Assembly (NCBI GenBank): GCA_038199985.1
Contig: JBBPYK010000093.1
Coordinates: forward strand, 53,206 to 117,205
Length of the DNA: 64,000 nucleotides
Source: Arthrobacter_J sp038199985
GTDB lineage: Bacteria; Actinomycetota; Actinomycetes; Actinomycetales; Micrococcaceae
Direction: 5' to 3'
The position numbers and the translations under genes are program-made. Under the pieces are notes generated by a model. The model made no database searches and was not told the DNA's origin. It was given only the letters and a program-made list of their open reading frames with translations. Below are positions 25,962 to 35,505 of the stretch, piece by piece. Positions within the stretch are counted from its first letter, which is position 1. Each line of letters opens with the position of its first letter.

Positions 25962-26735
25962 ATGACTGAAATACATGAACTGAAGTCCGGCGCATCGCAC
26001 GGACACGCTCCACCGCTTGGAAGTCCCGCTATTCTGCAGCAGCGATGGAGCGAGGTGACGTTTCTCCACTGGAAGGTTGATCCCAGTATCGTGGCGCCTC
26101 ACCTGCCCTTAGGTTGCTCTCCCGACGTAATCAACGGAAGCACGTGGGTTGGGCTCATAGCATTTCAGATGTCTAAGAGCTCGTTCTTTGGCAGCCCAAG
26201 CATCCCGTGGCTCGGCAACTTCCCCGAAGTCAACGTTCGTCTCTATTCGATTGACGAACACGGTCATCGAGGGGTTGTTTTCCTCAGTTTGGAGGCGTCA
26301 CATCTTATCCCTGTGCTTGTTGCGCGAGCGGCCTTCGGCCTGAAATATCAGTGGGCTTCGATGAAGCTGGCACAACGGGATGGCAAAGTCGCCTACCGCA
26401 CCCGGCGCCATGGTCAGCCCGACGCAACCTCCCACTTCATCGTGCGCCCAAGCCAAGATTCAGCGGCAAATGCTGCGGTCAGGATCGATCCAATTTCAAC
26501 GTTCCTGACCGAGCGCTGGGGTTTTCACGAGAATCACCTCGGTCACACAATCTACTGCCGCAATTATCACGATCCCTGGCCGCTCCAACATGCCGACCTG
26601 GTGTATCTGGATGACGGGCTGCTAGCTGCAGCGGGGTTTGAAGGACTGGCCAATCGAGCTCCCGACTCGGTGCTGTACGCTCCAGAGGTCACGACCGTTT
26701 TCGCAGCCCCGCAGCGGCACAATCGTCTCCACTAG
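25962..26735 (+). CDS. DUF2071 (YqjF-like) protein
   Basis: A 257-residue protein of the DUF2071 family, which is uncharacterised and adopts an acetoacetate-decarboxylase-like fold. Typical stretches are LQQRWSEVTFLHWKVDP, LGNFPEVNVRLYSID and HADLVYLDDGLLAAAGF. ATG 25962 has a GGGAG element upstream; an in-frame TTG at 25959 is less likely. No substrate can be proposed. It runs toward a methyltransferase gene 75 bases downstream, possibly cotranscribed. Confidence 0.8.
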   Translation: MTEIHELKSGASHGHAPPLGSPAILQQRWSEVTFLHWKVDPSIVAPHLPLGCSPDVINGSTWVGLIAFQMSKSSFFGSPSIPWLGNFPEVNVRLYSIDEHGHRGVVFLSLEASHLIPVLVARAAFGLKYQWASMKLAQRDGKVAYRTRRHGQPDATSHFIVRPSQDSAANAAVRIDPISTFLTERWGFHENHLGHTIYCRNYHDPWPLQHADLVYLDDGLLAAAGFEGLANRAPDSVLYAPEVTTVFAAPQRHNRLH

Positions 26736-26810
26736 ACGCGGGTGGAGGTCAGACGTAGAAACGGGATTCAACGACGTTCCGTAGCCCGTCGACCTCTGTA
26801 CTGTGGCGGC

Positions 26811-27547
26811 ATGAACTCTTCGCCATCACATCAAGGCCCTAGTAATGCTGCCGCATACGACGCCATCGCCGATGCCTACACAGCGCAGAACGACTCGACC
26901 CTGCTGAACGAGTACTACAACCGGCCTGCCATAAACGAGTTGCTCGGGAATGTCTCAGGCAGGCATGTCTTAGATGCCGGATGTGGTTCCGGCCCTACAC
27001 TTGTCGATCTCGTCGAGGGCGGTGCGACAGTCGTCGGTATAGATGGCAGCCACGCCATGATTGACATCGCCCGCAAAAGATTGGGCACCGAAACGGACCT
27101 GAGGGTTGCCGATCTGGGTGCTCCCCTTCCTTTCGATGACGGTACCTTCGACGATGTCGTCTGCTCTCTCGCTCTGCACTACCTCGAGGACTGGCAGTCC
27201 CCTTTGGCGCAGATGCGACGAGTACTCAAACCGGGAGGGCGTTTGATCCTCTCCCTAGAGCACCCCTTCGCGATATGGTTCGCAGCTCAGCAAGAGGGCA
27301 CGAAGACCAACTATTTCAATACCCGCAGCCGGCGAGAGAAGGAGATGGCTGGGCAGAGCGCCGAGCTAAGTTTTGGGACCGCTCACTTTCCACGATGCTG
27401 CAGTCTTTCCTTGAAGTCGGATTTCGCATCGTCCATGTCGGGGAACCCGGACCTGCACCAGAGGCGATAAAACGTTTCCCGCAGTTTTTCAACAACCGTG
27501 AGGACCCACGCTTCCTTGCTTTTCTCTTCGTCGTTCTGGAGGCCTGA
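26811..27547 (+). pseudogene. SAM-dependent methyltransferase with a frameshift near 27371
   Basis: The N-terminal frame starts at ATG 26811 and gives a class I methyltransferase: YDAIADAYTAQNDS, SAM-binding VLDAGCGSGPTLVDL, LRVADLGAPLPFDDG and VLKPGGRLILSLEHPF. After AGQSAELSF the frame drifts into unrelated sequence and ends at 27470. The usual family ending continues in the next frame: FWDRSLSTMLQSFLEVGFR, GEPGPAPEA and RFLAFLFVVLEA, to the stop at 27547. The break lies at a run of four T (27371-27374); one more T would restore a single frame of about 245 residues. It may be a real mutation, a sequencing error or, less likely, -1 slippage. Confidence 0.75.
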
Positions 27548-27605
27548 AAGCATCAGAACGCTGGCTCCGTGAGATCAGCAAAAGTGAAGACCTGCACGAA
27601 CTCCG

Positions 27606-28691
27606 CTACACGTTGAAGCGGAACTCCACCACGTCGCCATCGACCATGACGTACTCTTTGCCTTCAATGCGGACCTTGCCTCGGGACTTGGCCTCAGACA
27701 TTGAGCCGGCCACCATGAGGTCGTCGAAGGACACTACCTCTGCCTTGATGAAGCCGCGCTGGAAGTCCGAGTGGATGACCCCCGCTGCCTGTGGCGCTGT
27801 GTCTCCGCGGTGGATTGTCCACGCGCGGGTCTCTTTGGGCCCGGCCGTCAAGTACGTCTGCAAACCGAGAGTATGGAATCCGACCCGGGCCAACTGGTCC
27901 AGACCGGACTCATCTTGACCATTCATTTCGAGCATTTCGCGGGCTTCTTCCTCGTCCAGTTCGACGAGGTCCGACTCCAGCTTCGCATCGAGGAATATGC
28001 AGTCGGCGGGGGCAACGAGTTCGCGCAATTCCGCCTGCTTTTCGGGACTGCCCAGAATTCCTTCGTCGGCGTTGAAGACAAAGATAAACGGCTTGGCCGT
28101 CAGTAGGCCCAGCTCCTTCAGATGCTCCATCTCGAGTTTGTCGCTCTTGATAGACGAGTAGACCGTATCTCCGCGCTCAAGCACGGCGAGCGCGGCCTGA
28201 AGTGCGGTGAGTTCCGAGGCATCGCGCTTCTTGATTTTCACTTCTTTTTCGATGCGAGGAATCGCTTTTTCCAGGGTCTGGAGGTCTGCGAGGATCAGTT
28301 CGGTATTGATGGTCTCCATGTCTGATCCGGGATCCACCTTGCCGTCAACGTGGATGACGTCGGGATCGTCAAAGACACGGACCACTTGGACGATCGCTTC
28401 GGCTTCGCGAATGTTGGCCAGGAACTGGTTCCCGAGCCCCTCACCCTCGGATGCGCCACGGACGATCCCCGCAATGTCGACAAACGAGACCGTCGCAGGC
28501 AGGATGCGCTGGGAACTGAATACCTCGGCCAGCCGTACCAGCCGAGGATCAGGCAGACTGACGACGCCGATATTCGGCTCAATGGTGGCAAACGGATAGT
28601 TTGCTGCCAGAACCTGGTTGCGCGTCAGCGCGTTGAACAGAGTTGATTTGCCGACGTTTGGCAGTCCGACGATGCCTATAGTAAGAGCCAC
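27606..28691 (-). CDS. ychF: Redox-regulated ATPase/GTPase YchF (OLA1 family)
   Basis: A 361-residue Obg-related P-loop NTPase that binds ribosomes and prefers ATP. G1 is GLPNVGKSTLFNAL and G3 is DIAGIVRGASEGEGLGNQFL. The NADE-type G4 is FVFNADEGILG, as expected for YchF rather than NKxD. A TGS-like C-terminal domain ends in GKEYVMVDGDVVEFRFNV. GTG 28691 is chosen because the protein family begins ALTIGIVGLPN; the open frame extends 13 codons further. A TAGGAT hexamer eight bases upstream suggests a leaderless mRNA. Confidence 0.95.
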   Translation of the reverse strand: MALTIGIVGLPNVGKSTLFNALTRNQVLAANYPFATIEPNIGVVSLPDPRLVRLAEVFSSQRILPATVSFVDIAGIVRGASEGEGLGNQFLANIREAEAIVQVVRVFDDPDVIHVDGKVDPGSDMETINTELILADLQTLEKAIPRIEKEVKIKKRDASELTALQAALAVLERGDTVYSSIKSDKLEMEHLKELGLLTAKPFIFVFNADEGILGSPEKQAELRELVAPADCIFLDAKLESDLVELDEEEAREMLEMNGQDESGLDQLARVGFHTLGLQTYLTAGPKETRAWTIHRGDTAPQAAGVIHSDFQRGFIKAEVVSFDDLMVAGSMSEAKSRGKVRIEGKEYVMVDGDVVEFRFNV

Positions 28692-28699
28692 GGTCCACC

Positions 28700-28705
28700 A
28701 TCCTA
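28700..28705 (-). promoter_or_regulatory. -10 element of leaderless ychF
   Basis: TAGGAT on the minus strand, eight bases before GTG 28691. No Shine-Dalgarno sequence at a useful distance. Confidence 0.5.
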
Positions 28706-28753
28706 CCCAACGACGCGTCCAAAATGTCACCGCCGCATGTCAGGCTTGCGAGC

Positions 28754-29953
28754 ATGAACGCATTTACTGTTGTCCTGGCCATCCTCACTTGTCTCGCCGG
28801 TGCTGCCCTTGGCCTTGCCGTCGCCGCGTGGTTCGCTGGACGGCGCATCCGACCGCTGGAGTTGGAAGCGGACGACGCCGTCTCCCGGCTTTCCGAGGTC
28901 CGTCAGCAGCTTGCGGCGTCAGAGGCAGAGAATCGGCTCCTCAAGGAGCACAATCACCGGCTCACGAGACAGGGCGACGAATCAGGTTCGGTGCTGAGAG
29001 CTTTGGCACCTGTTGCAGAAAAGCTGGGACACGTACAACAGCAAGTCTCTGTGTTGGAGCGTGACCGCGTGGAACAGTTTGGACACCTCACTGAGGCTCT
29101 CCGATTGTCCCGTCACACGGACGAGCAGCTGCTAACAACCACGCAGTCGTTGTCAGCAGCTCTGCGGAACAACGCGGTTCGGGGCACCTGGGGGGAAGCA
29201 CAGCTGCGACGCGTCGTGGAATCGTGCGGCATGCTCAACCGAGTGGACTTCGCGGAGCAGGTCACCCTGACCGAACATGACGGTGGACGTCCGGACATGG
29301 TGATCAATCTTCCCGGATCCAAGTGCATGGTTCTAGACGCCAAAGTACCGCTTTCGGCCTACCTCCGCGCTGGCGAAGCATCCGTGAATGGCACCGAGAG
29401 GGAAGCACGGGAGCAAGCCGCCCTGCTGAAAGAACACGCCAAAGCTGTCCGGGCACACGTTGATGCGCTGGCAGCACGCAAATACTGGGAAGGTGCGCCA
29501 AACTCTCCTGAACTCGTTGTCTGTTTCATCCCTGCGGAATCATTCCTATCGGCCGCGCTCCAGGCAGACCCGGGGCTGCTGGACTATGCGTTCACCAAAA
29601 ATGTTGCTCTGGCTTCACCGGTGACGCTACTGGCAGTCTTGAAGGCAGTCGCGTTCAGCTGGCGTCAGGATGTCCTCACCGAAAACGCGAAGGAGCTCTT
29701 TGACCTCTCAACACAGCTCTACAACCGTCTAGGGACCATGGGCGACCATGTATCGAAACTCGGCAATTCACTCAAATCCTCGGTGGAGAAATACAACGCG
29801 TTCGTGGGGACTCTGGAATCCCGAGTGATGCCCACCGCCAGGAAGATCAACGAGCTCGATCCCACCGGTTTGCGAGAAACTGTGGCACCCGCGGCCTTGG
29901 AGACCACTCCCCGACTGCTCAGCTCACCCGAACTGATCGATGGAGCATCCTAG
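28754..29953 (+). CDS. rmuC: DNA recombination protein RmuC
   Basis: A 399-residue protein with one N-terminal membrane helix (about residues 3-28). A coiled-coil region follows to about residue 130, then the RmuC domain with RNNAVRGTWGEAQLRRVVE, VLDAKVPLSAYLRAGE and FIPAESFLSAAL. RmuC has a nuclease-like fold and limits sequence inversions and rearrangements. ATG 28754 is preferred over an in-frame start at 28724, since the membrane helix follows directly. It is divergent from ychF. Confidence 0.9.
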   Translation: MNAFTVVLAILTCLAGAALGLAVAAWFAGRRIRPLELEADDAVSRLSEVRQQLAASEAENRLLKEHNHRLTRQGDESGSVLRALAPVAEKLGHVQQQVSVLERDRVEQFGHLTEALRLSRHTDEQLLTTTQSLSAALRNNAVRGTWGEAQLRRVVESCGMLNRVDFAEQVTLTEHDGGRPDMVINLPGSKCMVLDAKVPLSAYLRAGEASVNGTEREAREQAALLKEHAKAVRAHVDALAARKYWEGAPNSPELVVCFIPAESFLSAALQADPGLLDYAFTKNVALASPVTLLAVLKAVAFSWRQDVLTENAKELFDLSTQLYNRLGTMGDHVSKLGNSLKSSVEKYNAFVGTLESRVMPTARKINELDPTGLRETVAPAALETTPRLLSSPELIDGAS

Positions 29954-30837
29954 GCCGTCCCGTCACGACGGGTAGCAGCCCGAATCAGAATCCCGATGAC
30001 TAAGACCGCAGTGCCACCGACCGCGAGAAACACAGACCAGGTCGAGAAGTCGTCCGCCGCCCGCGTCAGCAAGGAATCGCGAAACAGTCGGGCAATTTCA
30101 GCGCCGCCACCCTGATTCGGGACAAAGGATCTATAGTTTTGCGTCAGCAGCCATAGCGCTGCTCCCCCGACCGCCACTCCGAGGCCGATGAGTGCGAGAG
30201 TTATTGAACGGCCCCGTGCCACTAGGAGAGCTGCGACGGCGAAAACTCCCGCCACGACGGCGATGGGCAGCCATACAGACGCTACGCGTTCAAGTCGCTG
30301 GACGAGTTCTCGTTCGCTCCCCGTACCCACTTCCACCGGCACGGTACCCGGCGCATCCACGTCAACTCCGATGGTCTCTGAGAAACTGCTCACGGCCAGA
30401 GAGACAATGGGCCCTATGTCGAGAGTCAAGCCGTCATCGGTCGCTGCACCTTCAGCGCCGCTCTCTTGTCCGGACTCCGCAACCGAGGACTGATTGCCAA
30501 ATATCAACTGACGGGAGCGGCGCAGCGACTCATCCCATGCCTCTGGGTAATCAGGAAGTGTTGATACCGACTGAACAGTTTCTGCGATAACCGGTTTCAC
30601 CAGAGCATTGAGTTCGGGCGGCAGCCCCGTTTGGGTGCTCAGATGCTCACTCAAAGCGACGGCCAGGGAGGACTGAAAATCGTCGTCTTCCCCCAGCGGC
30701 CCAGCAAGTTCGACGAAGCCCTGTTCTGAAACCACCTGTTGATCCATCCAAGCAGCGGTTACAGCAACGGGCGTGAGCACTATGGCCACAATGGCGAAAA
30801 ACGCCGCTATCAAGGTTCGCATGGGCATCCTTTGCAT
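29950..30837 (-). CDS. Membrane protein of unknown function
   Basis: A 295-residue protein with an N-terminal signal-anchor helix (about residues 8-29). An extracellular domain of about 165 residues is rich in Glu, Ser and Gln, and is followed by three membrane helices (about 190-285) and a basic end. The start ATG 30837 has an AGGAG site six bases upstream; the open frame runs much further upstream only as a shadow over xseA. I recognise no named family. The stop overlaps the end of rmuC (convergent), and the gene is divergent from xseA. Confidence 0.7.
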   Translation of the reverse strand: MQRMPMRTLIAAFFAIVAIVLTPVAVTAAWMDQQVVSEQGFVELAGPLGEDDDFQSSLAVALSEHLSTQTGLPPELNALVKPVIAETVQSVSTLPDYPEAWDESLRRSRQLIFGNQSSVAESGQESGAEGAATDDGLTLDIGPIVSLAVSSFSETIGVDVDAPGTVPVEVGTGSERELVQRLERVASVWLPIAVVAGVFAVAALLVARGRSITLALIGLGVAVGGAALWLLTQNYRSFVPNQGGGAEIARLFRDSLLTRAADDFSTWSVFLAVGGTAVLVIGILIRAATRRDGTA

Positions 30838-30943
30838 TGACTTCTCCTGCAGAGTACACGGCTCAAGTAAGCATTTTGGGGGTGGAAGCTGATAGACATA
30901 AACCTGACATTGAACCTCCACGGACTTCAGGTGAAGAATCAGC

Positions 30944-32212
30944 ATGGATCCAGCACAGCCGCCCGCACCAACGGACACGGCGGGGAACCTCCAAGCGCAG
31001 ACCCCCGCGACTACGGCTGCGGACACAACCCCGGAGAATCCGTGGCCGTTGCACGTACTCTCTGAGAAGCTGAAAGCCCACATTGAACGCGCGCCGGCCG
31101 CCTGGGTCGAAGGCCAGATCATAGAGTTTAACCGGCGCGCCAACGTCAGCTTCATTACCCTGCGAGATACGGATGCGGAAGTGTCCCTGCCGCTGACCGT
31201 CTGGCGGACCGCGTTGGATCGGTTGGATGTACCGCTAGAGCAGGGCAGCCGGGTCGTCGCGCACCTCAAAGCCGACTTCTGGGTGAAGACCGGTCGTCTC
31301 TCAATGCAGACGCGGGACATCCGCCCAGTGGGGTTAGGGGACCTCCTGGCTCGGCTAGAACGGCTCAGGCAGGCATTGGCCGCTGAGGGGCTCTTCGCTG
31401 AACACAGGAAACGTCCGCTACCGTTGCTTCCCCAACGCATCGGTCTCATCACAGGACGCGGATCGGATGCAATGAAGGACGTGCTGCGCAACGCGACCCT
31501 GCGTTGGCCGTCTGTTGAGTTCGAGGTCCGTGAAGTCGCGGTGCAGGGTGTTCATGCCGTACGTCAGGTCATGGGCGCGCTTCAGGACCTGGACGGCCAT
31601 CCTGACGTCGATGTCATCATTATCGCCCGAGGCGGCGGCTCTATGGAGGATCTTCTACCGTTCAGCAACGAAGATCTGATCCGTGCTGTGTCCGCAGCCA
31701 CAACCCCCGTGGTCAGCGCCATCGGCCATGAAGCAGACCGCCCACTGCTCGACGACGTCGCAGACCTTCGCGCCTCGACGCCCACCGACGCTGCTAAGCG
31801 GACGGTTCCGGATGTTGCCGAAGAACTGCAGCGGGTCCATCAGGCGCAAGAACAGCTGAACCGCTGCATCGACCGCTTGCTGGCTAGGGAGAGTGAACGC
31901 CTTGCTGCTGTGCATAGCCGGCCAGCGCTGGCGAACCCAGAGGGCATGATCCAGATGCGCCACGAGGACGTTTCCCGCTTGTCGGACCGGGCGCACCACT
32001 CCGTCTCCACTGCTGTGACCCGTGATCTGGACCGGATCACCCACTTCAGGACGCAAGTAAGGTCGCTTTCACCCCAGAACACCCTGGACCGCGGCTATGC
32101 CGTGGTGCAGTTGCAGGACGGAAGCGTTGTCCGCTCGCCTGAGGAGGTGGGTGCGACAGCTGCACTGAGGATCAGGTTGGCCCGAGGAGAATTGCAGGCA
32201 ACATCATCATGA
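30944..32212 (+). CDS. xseA: Exodeoxyribonuclease VII large subunit
   Basis: A 422-residue catalytic subunit of Exo VII, which degrades single-stranded DNA from either end. The OB-fold domain covers about residues 25-125 (VEGQIIEFNRRANVSFITLR). The nuclease core follows with RIGLITGRGSDAMKDVL, DVIIIARGGGSMEDLLPFSN and SAIGHEADRPLLDDVADLRA, and then a coiled-coil arm. The end NTLDRGYAVVQLQDG is typical. It is adjacent to xseB. Confidence 0.95.
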   Translation: MDPAQPPAPTDTAGNLQAQTPATTAADTTPENPWPLHVLSEKLKAHIERAPAAWVEGQIIEFNRRANVSFITLRDTDAEVSLPLTVWRTALDRLDVPLEQGSRVVAHLKADFWVKTGRLSMQTRDIRPVGLGDLLARLERLRQALAAEGLFAEHRKRPLPLLPQRIGLITGRGSDAMKDVLRNATLRWPSVEFEVREVAVQGVHAVRQVMGALQDLDGHPDVDVIIIARGGGSMEDLLPFSNEDLIRAVSAATTPVVSAIGHEADRPLLDDVADLRASTPTDAAKRTVPDVAEELQRVHQAQEQLNRCIDRLLARESERLAAVHSRPALANPEGMIQMRHEDVSRLSDRAHHSVSTAVTRDLDRITHFRTQVRSLSPQNTLDRGYAVVQLQDGSVVRSPEEVGATAALRIRLARGELQATSS

Positions 32213-32244
32213 CGAGAAACCATTCATCGGGGTCGGGAGAGACT

Positions 32245-32496
32245 ATGAACGAAACAGCATCAAATGCAGACACATCCAACCCGGATGTTGCCAACATGTC
32301 CTATGAGCAAGCGAGAGAAGAGCTTGTGGTGGTCGTGGGGAAACTCGAAGCAGGCGGCGCGACCCTTGAGGACTCGCTGTCGCTCTGGGAACGTGGTGAA
32401 GCCCTCGCCGCGCGCTGTGAGTCCTGGCTCGAGGGAGCTCGTGCCCGCTTAGATGCCGCTCGCGCTCGGAAGGAAGACGACGACGACGACGAGTAG
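32245..32496 (+). CDS. xseB: Exodeoxyribonuclease VII small subunit
   Basis: An 83-residue helical subunit that wraps the coiled-coil arm of XseA. The core MSYEQAREELVVVVGKLEAG followed by TLEDSLSLWERGEAL is diagnostic, and an acidic tail of Asp residues ends the protein. ATG 32245 has a GGGAG site and gives the usual length. An alternative ATG at 32209 overlaps the xseA stop (ATGA) and would add 12 residues. Cotranscribed with xseA. Confidence 0.9.
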   Translation: MNETASNADTSNPDVANMSYEQAREELVVVVGKLEAGGATLEDSLSLWERGEALAARCESWLEGARARLDAARARKEDDDDDE

Positions 32497-32497
32497 G

Positions 32498-33718
32498 CTA
32501 CTGCGGTTTGTAGGCTGCCAAGAACACGGCTAACCGGGACACCGCTGACTCGATCACCTCCACTGACGGCAAAGTCACCATCCGGAAGTGATCAGGACGA
32601 ATCCAGTTGAACGCGGTGCCGTGTGAAATGAGTATCTTCTGTTGCTTGAGTAGGTCCAGCGCAAAAAGTTCATCGCTCTTGATCGGATACACCTCGGGGT
32701 CCAGACGCGGAAAGAGATAGAGGGCGCCCTGCGCTTGCTCACAGCTCACTCCTGGAATGGCATTAAGCATTTCGTGGGCCCTGTCCCGTTGCGCCTTCAG
32801 CCGGCCACCAGGCAGGATCAGATCCTCGATGCTCTGATGACCACCGAGTGCTGTTTGGATAGCGTGTTGGGCTGGGACGTTGGCGCACATGCGCATATTG
32901 GCCAACAGATTGATGCCCTTGATGTAATCCTCGGCGTCACTTTTAGGACCTGAGATGGCCATCCACCCGCTACGGTAACCCGCAATGCGATAGGCCTTGG
33001 ACAGACCGCTGAACGTCAGGCAGAGTACGTCATTGCCTGTCAGCGCCGCCGCATGAATATGAACCGCGTCTTCGTAGAGAATCTTCTCGTAGATTTCATC
33101 GGCGAAAACTATGAGCCCATGTTTCCGAGCGAGGTCGACGATCCTTCGGATCACCGATTCTGGATAGACGGCGCCGGTGGGATTGTTGGGATTGATCAAC
33201 ACAATGCCCTTGGTGTTGGGCGTGATCTTCGATTCGATGTCCTCGACGTCAGGCCACCAATGCTGTTCTTCATCGCACAGATAGTGGACGGCGGTGCCCC
33301 CAGCCAAGCTGACCGATGCGGTCCACAAGGGGTAATCAGGGGTGGGCACTAGAATTTCGTCGCCGTCGTTCAGCAATGCCTGCAGGGACAGCGTGATGAG
33401 TTCGCTAACGCCATTGCCGAGGTAAACGTCGTCGACGTCGTAGTTCAGTAGCCCTCGGCTTTGGTAGTACTGGACCACGGCGGTACGCGCGGAATAGATA
33501 CCCCGAGAATCGCTGTAACCCTGCGCATTGGGAAGGTTCCGAATCATGTCCACCAGGATGGAATCTGGTGCATCGAATCCGAACGGCGCGGGGTTACCAA
33601 TGTTGAGTTTGAGGATGCGGTGGCCCTCTGCTTCCATCCTCTGCGCCTGCTCCAGGACAGGCCCCCTGATGTCATAGAGGACGTTTCGAAGCTTGTTTGA
33701 CTGTGTGAACTCTGGCAT
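32498..33718 (-). CDS. Alanine-type PLP aminotransferase (AlaA/AlaT-like)
   Basis: A 406-residue fold-type I aminotransferase. Visible features are NIGNPAPFGFDAPD, YLGNGVSELI, INPNNPTGAVYPES, DEIYEKILYED and the PLP lysine in TFSGLSKAYRIAGYRSGW. These match the AlaA group that makes alanine from pyruvate and glutamate, though other glutamate-dependent aminotransferases are close. One base separates its end from xseB, with which it converges. Confidence 0.85.
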   Translation of the reverse strand: MPEFTQSNKLRNVLYDIRGPVLEQAQRMEAEGHRILKLNIGNPAPFGFDAPDSILVDMIRNLPNAQGYSDSRGIYSARTAVVQYYQSRGLLNYDVDDVYLGNGVSELITLSLQALLNDGDEILVPTPDYPLWTASVSLAGGTAVHYLCDEEQHWWPDVEDIESKITPNTKGIVLINPNNPTGAVYPESVIRRIVDLARKHGLIVFADEIYEKILYEDAVHIHAAALTGNDVLCLTFSGLSKAYRIAGYRSGWMAISGPKSDAEDYIKGINLLANMRMCANVPAQHAIQTALGGHQSIEDLILPGGRLKAQRDRAHEMLNAIPGVSCEQAQGALYLFPRLDPEVYPIKSDELFALDLLKQQKILISHGTAFNWIRPDHFRMVTLPSVEVIESAVSRLAVFLAAYKPQ

Positions 33719-33741
33719 TTATCCAGCATGCCACAGCCAGA

Positions 33742-33773
33742 AACAGGCACCCGCGAAATGACGGATGCCTGTT
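33742..33773 (-). terminator. Terminator of the osmoprotectant transporter operon
   Basis: AACAGGCA pairs with TGCCTGTT, with further pairing inside, about 20 bases after the binding-protein stop. On the minus strand it ends in a short TTTC tract. Confidence 0.6.
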
Positions 33774-33793
33774 CCCAATATGTCGCCGATGAT

Positions 33794-34762
33794 TTACTCG
33801 GTAAAGCCGTTCTCCTTCAGCCAATCAGCTGCAGCAGCTTCAGGGCTTTGCTTGGCATCACCGCTGACTGCGCTGTTGAGCTTCATCAGATGCTCGGTAG
33901 TGAGCTTGGAAGAAACCTCATTCAGGACGTCAATTCCCTTGTCGCCGAGTGCTTCTTTGTTCACCAGCGGTACTACCTGCTGGGCCAGGAAGTTGTTCTT
34001 GGGGTCCTCAAGGACTACCAACGAGTTTTCTTCGATGGCAGGGGTGGTCGTGTAGATATCAGCTACCTGCACCTTGTCGGCTAACAAGGCATCCAGCGTT
34101 ACTGCACCGCCTCCATCGTTGATTCCCTCGAAGCTCTTGGGGACGCAGTCGTAGGTTTCCTTCAGCCCCGGAAGACCGTACGCGCGCTCCGCGAAGGTGC
34201 TGGGCGCTGCGAAAACCAACTCGTTGCACACTTCGCTGAGGTCCTCGATGGACTTCAAGTCATATTTTTCCGCCGTGGCTTGGGTGACTACGAGCGAGTC
34301 CTTGTTCTGCGCCTCCGCTGGCTCAAGAACGCCGAGGTTCACATCAGGGGACTTCTCCTCAAGGGCCTTCGGAAGTGCTTCCATGATCTCGGATGGGCTG
34401 GAAGCTTCAGTATCAGCGTTGGCGAAGAGCAACAGGTTTCCGGTGTATTCGGGAATGATGTCAATAGAGCCGTCCTGAAGCGCCTCATAGTAGATTTCGC
34501 GGGAACCAATGTTCAGCTTGGTGCTCGATTCCACCCCGGCGGATTCAAGTGCACCAGCGTAGATCTCGGCAATTGTCTGGCTTTCAGGGAAATCCGCGGA
34601 TCCTACGACAACGGGGCCAGAGCCTTCGCTGTCACTGCCTGATCCTTCATCCAGCGGGTCGCCGCTGGCTCCACAAGCGGTCAAGGCGAACGTCAACGCC
34701 AGCCCTGACATCGCCGCTATGGTTCGCTTCCGGCCCGAAAAAAATGATGGGTTCTCTCTCAT
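33794..34762 (-). CDS. Osmoprotectant (glycine betaine/choline-type) ABC transporter binding lipoprotein
   Basis: A 322-residue OpuAC/OpuCC-type binding protein. The signal peptide ends in the lipobox LTAC (cysteine at about residue 30), followed by a Ser/Glu/Asp linker. The mature domain has VVVGSADFPESQTIAEIYAG, EYTGNLLLFA and DSLVVTQATAEKYDLKSIEDL, characteristic of compatible-solute binders. It is the last gene of its operon and overlaps the preceding permease gene by four bases. Exact solute not readable. Confidence 0.88.
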   Translation of the reverse strand: MRENPSFFSGRKRTIAAMSGLALTFALTACGASGDPLDEGSGSDSEGSGPVVVGSADFPESQTIAEIYAGALESAGVESSTKLNIGSREIYYEALQDGSIDIIPEYTGNLLLFANADTEASSPSEIMEALPKALEEKSPDVNLGVLEPAEAQNKDSLVVTQATAEKYDLKSIEDLSEVCNELVFAAPSTFAERAYGLPGLKETYDCVPKSFEGINDGGGAVTLDALLADKVQVADIYTTTPAIEENSLVVLEDPKNNFLAQQVVPLVNKEALGDKGIDVLNEVSSKLTTEHLMKLNSAVSGDAKQSPEAAAADWLKENGFTE

Positions 34763-35505
34763 GCGTTTCCTCCCTGTACGCTGTCCGCCAGTTGGCGTGC
34801 AGCCCCTTTTTGTTCCGCCGGACGGCGAATTACTCTGAGACCCCGTGGGGTTGCACTACGTTGAATCAACATCATCAGTAAGTCCACAAGGGCCGCGACG
34901 ACTGCGATGACCACTGCGCCGCCGAAGAGCTGGCCACTGTCGCTGAGCTGCGAACCGTCAATCAAATATTTACCCAGACCGCCGAGGTTGATATACGCAA
35001 CAATAGCGGCGGTGGCGATGACCTGCAGGACTGCGGCCCGAAAACCTCCAAGAATTACTTGAAGTCCGTTGGGCAGTTCCACGCGGAAAAGTATCTGCGT
35101 TTCAGTCATGCCCATACTTCTTGCTGCATCCACGACATTTTCGTTAACCGACGAGATGCCAGCGTAGACCCCCGCCAGGATGGGTGGAACTGCCAGTAGA
35201 ACCAGTGACCAGATGGGTGGCATGAGACCAATGCCGGCCAGCAGGACGAACAGGATCAGCACGCCAAGGGTAGGAAGAGCACGCAGGATGCCTGCGAGCG
35301 CAACGATAACCACACGCCCCCTCCCCGTGTGGCCCACGAAGAGCCCGACGGGCACGGCGATCGCTGCGGCAATGAGGATAGTCAACCCGGTATAACCAAG
35401 GTGTTCGATAGTGCGGGTAGGGATCCCTGCCGGGCCGGACCAGTTGACCGGGTTGCCGAGCCATTCAAAGATTTGAACCACGACGCTGTTCGATGAATAG
35501 TCCAT
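34759..35505 (-). CDS. Osmoprotectant ABC transporter permease
   Basis: A 248-residue permease with five to six membrane helices. The ATPase-contact region is VVDAARSMGMTETQILFRVE, and GGLGKYLIDGSQLSD near the end is typical of OpuCB/OpuCD. ATG 35505 shares one base with the stop of the upstream permease (TGATG); the open frame reaches further only inside that gene. It pairs with the other permease as a heterodimeric channel. Confidence 0.87.
   Translation of the reverse strand: MDYSSNSVVVQIFEWLGNPVNWSGPAGIPTRTIEHLGYTGLTILIAAAIAVPVGLFVGHTGRGRVVIVALAGILRALPTLGVLILFVLLAGIGLMPPIWSLVLLAVPPILAGVYAGISSVNENVVDAARSMGMTETQILFRVELPNGLQVILGGFRAAVLQVIATAAIVAYINLGGLGKYLIDGSQLSDSGQLFGGAVVIAVVAALVDLLMMLIQRSATPRGLRVIRRPAEQKGAARQLADSVQGGNA

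Noticed and set aside
30838..31491. N-terminal extension of the membrane protein at 29950-30837
   Set aside because: It runs antisense to xseA and is arginine/serine-rich without structure; a good ribosome-binding site sits at 30837.
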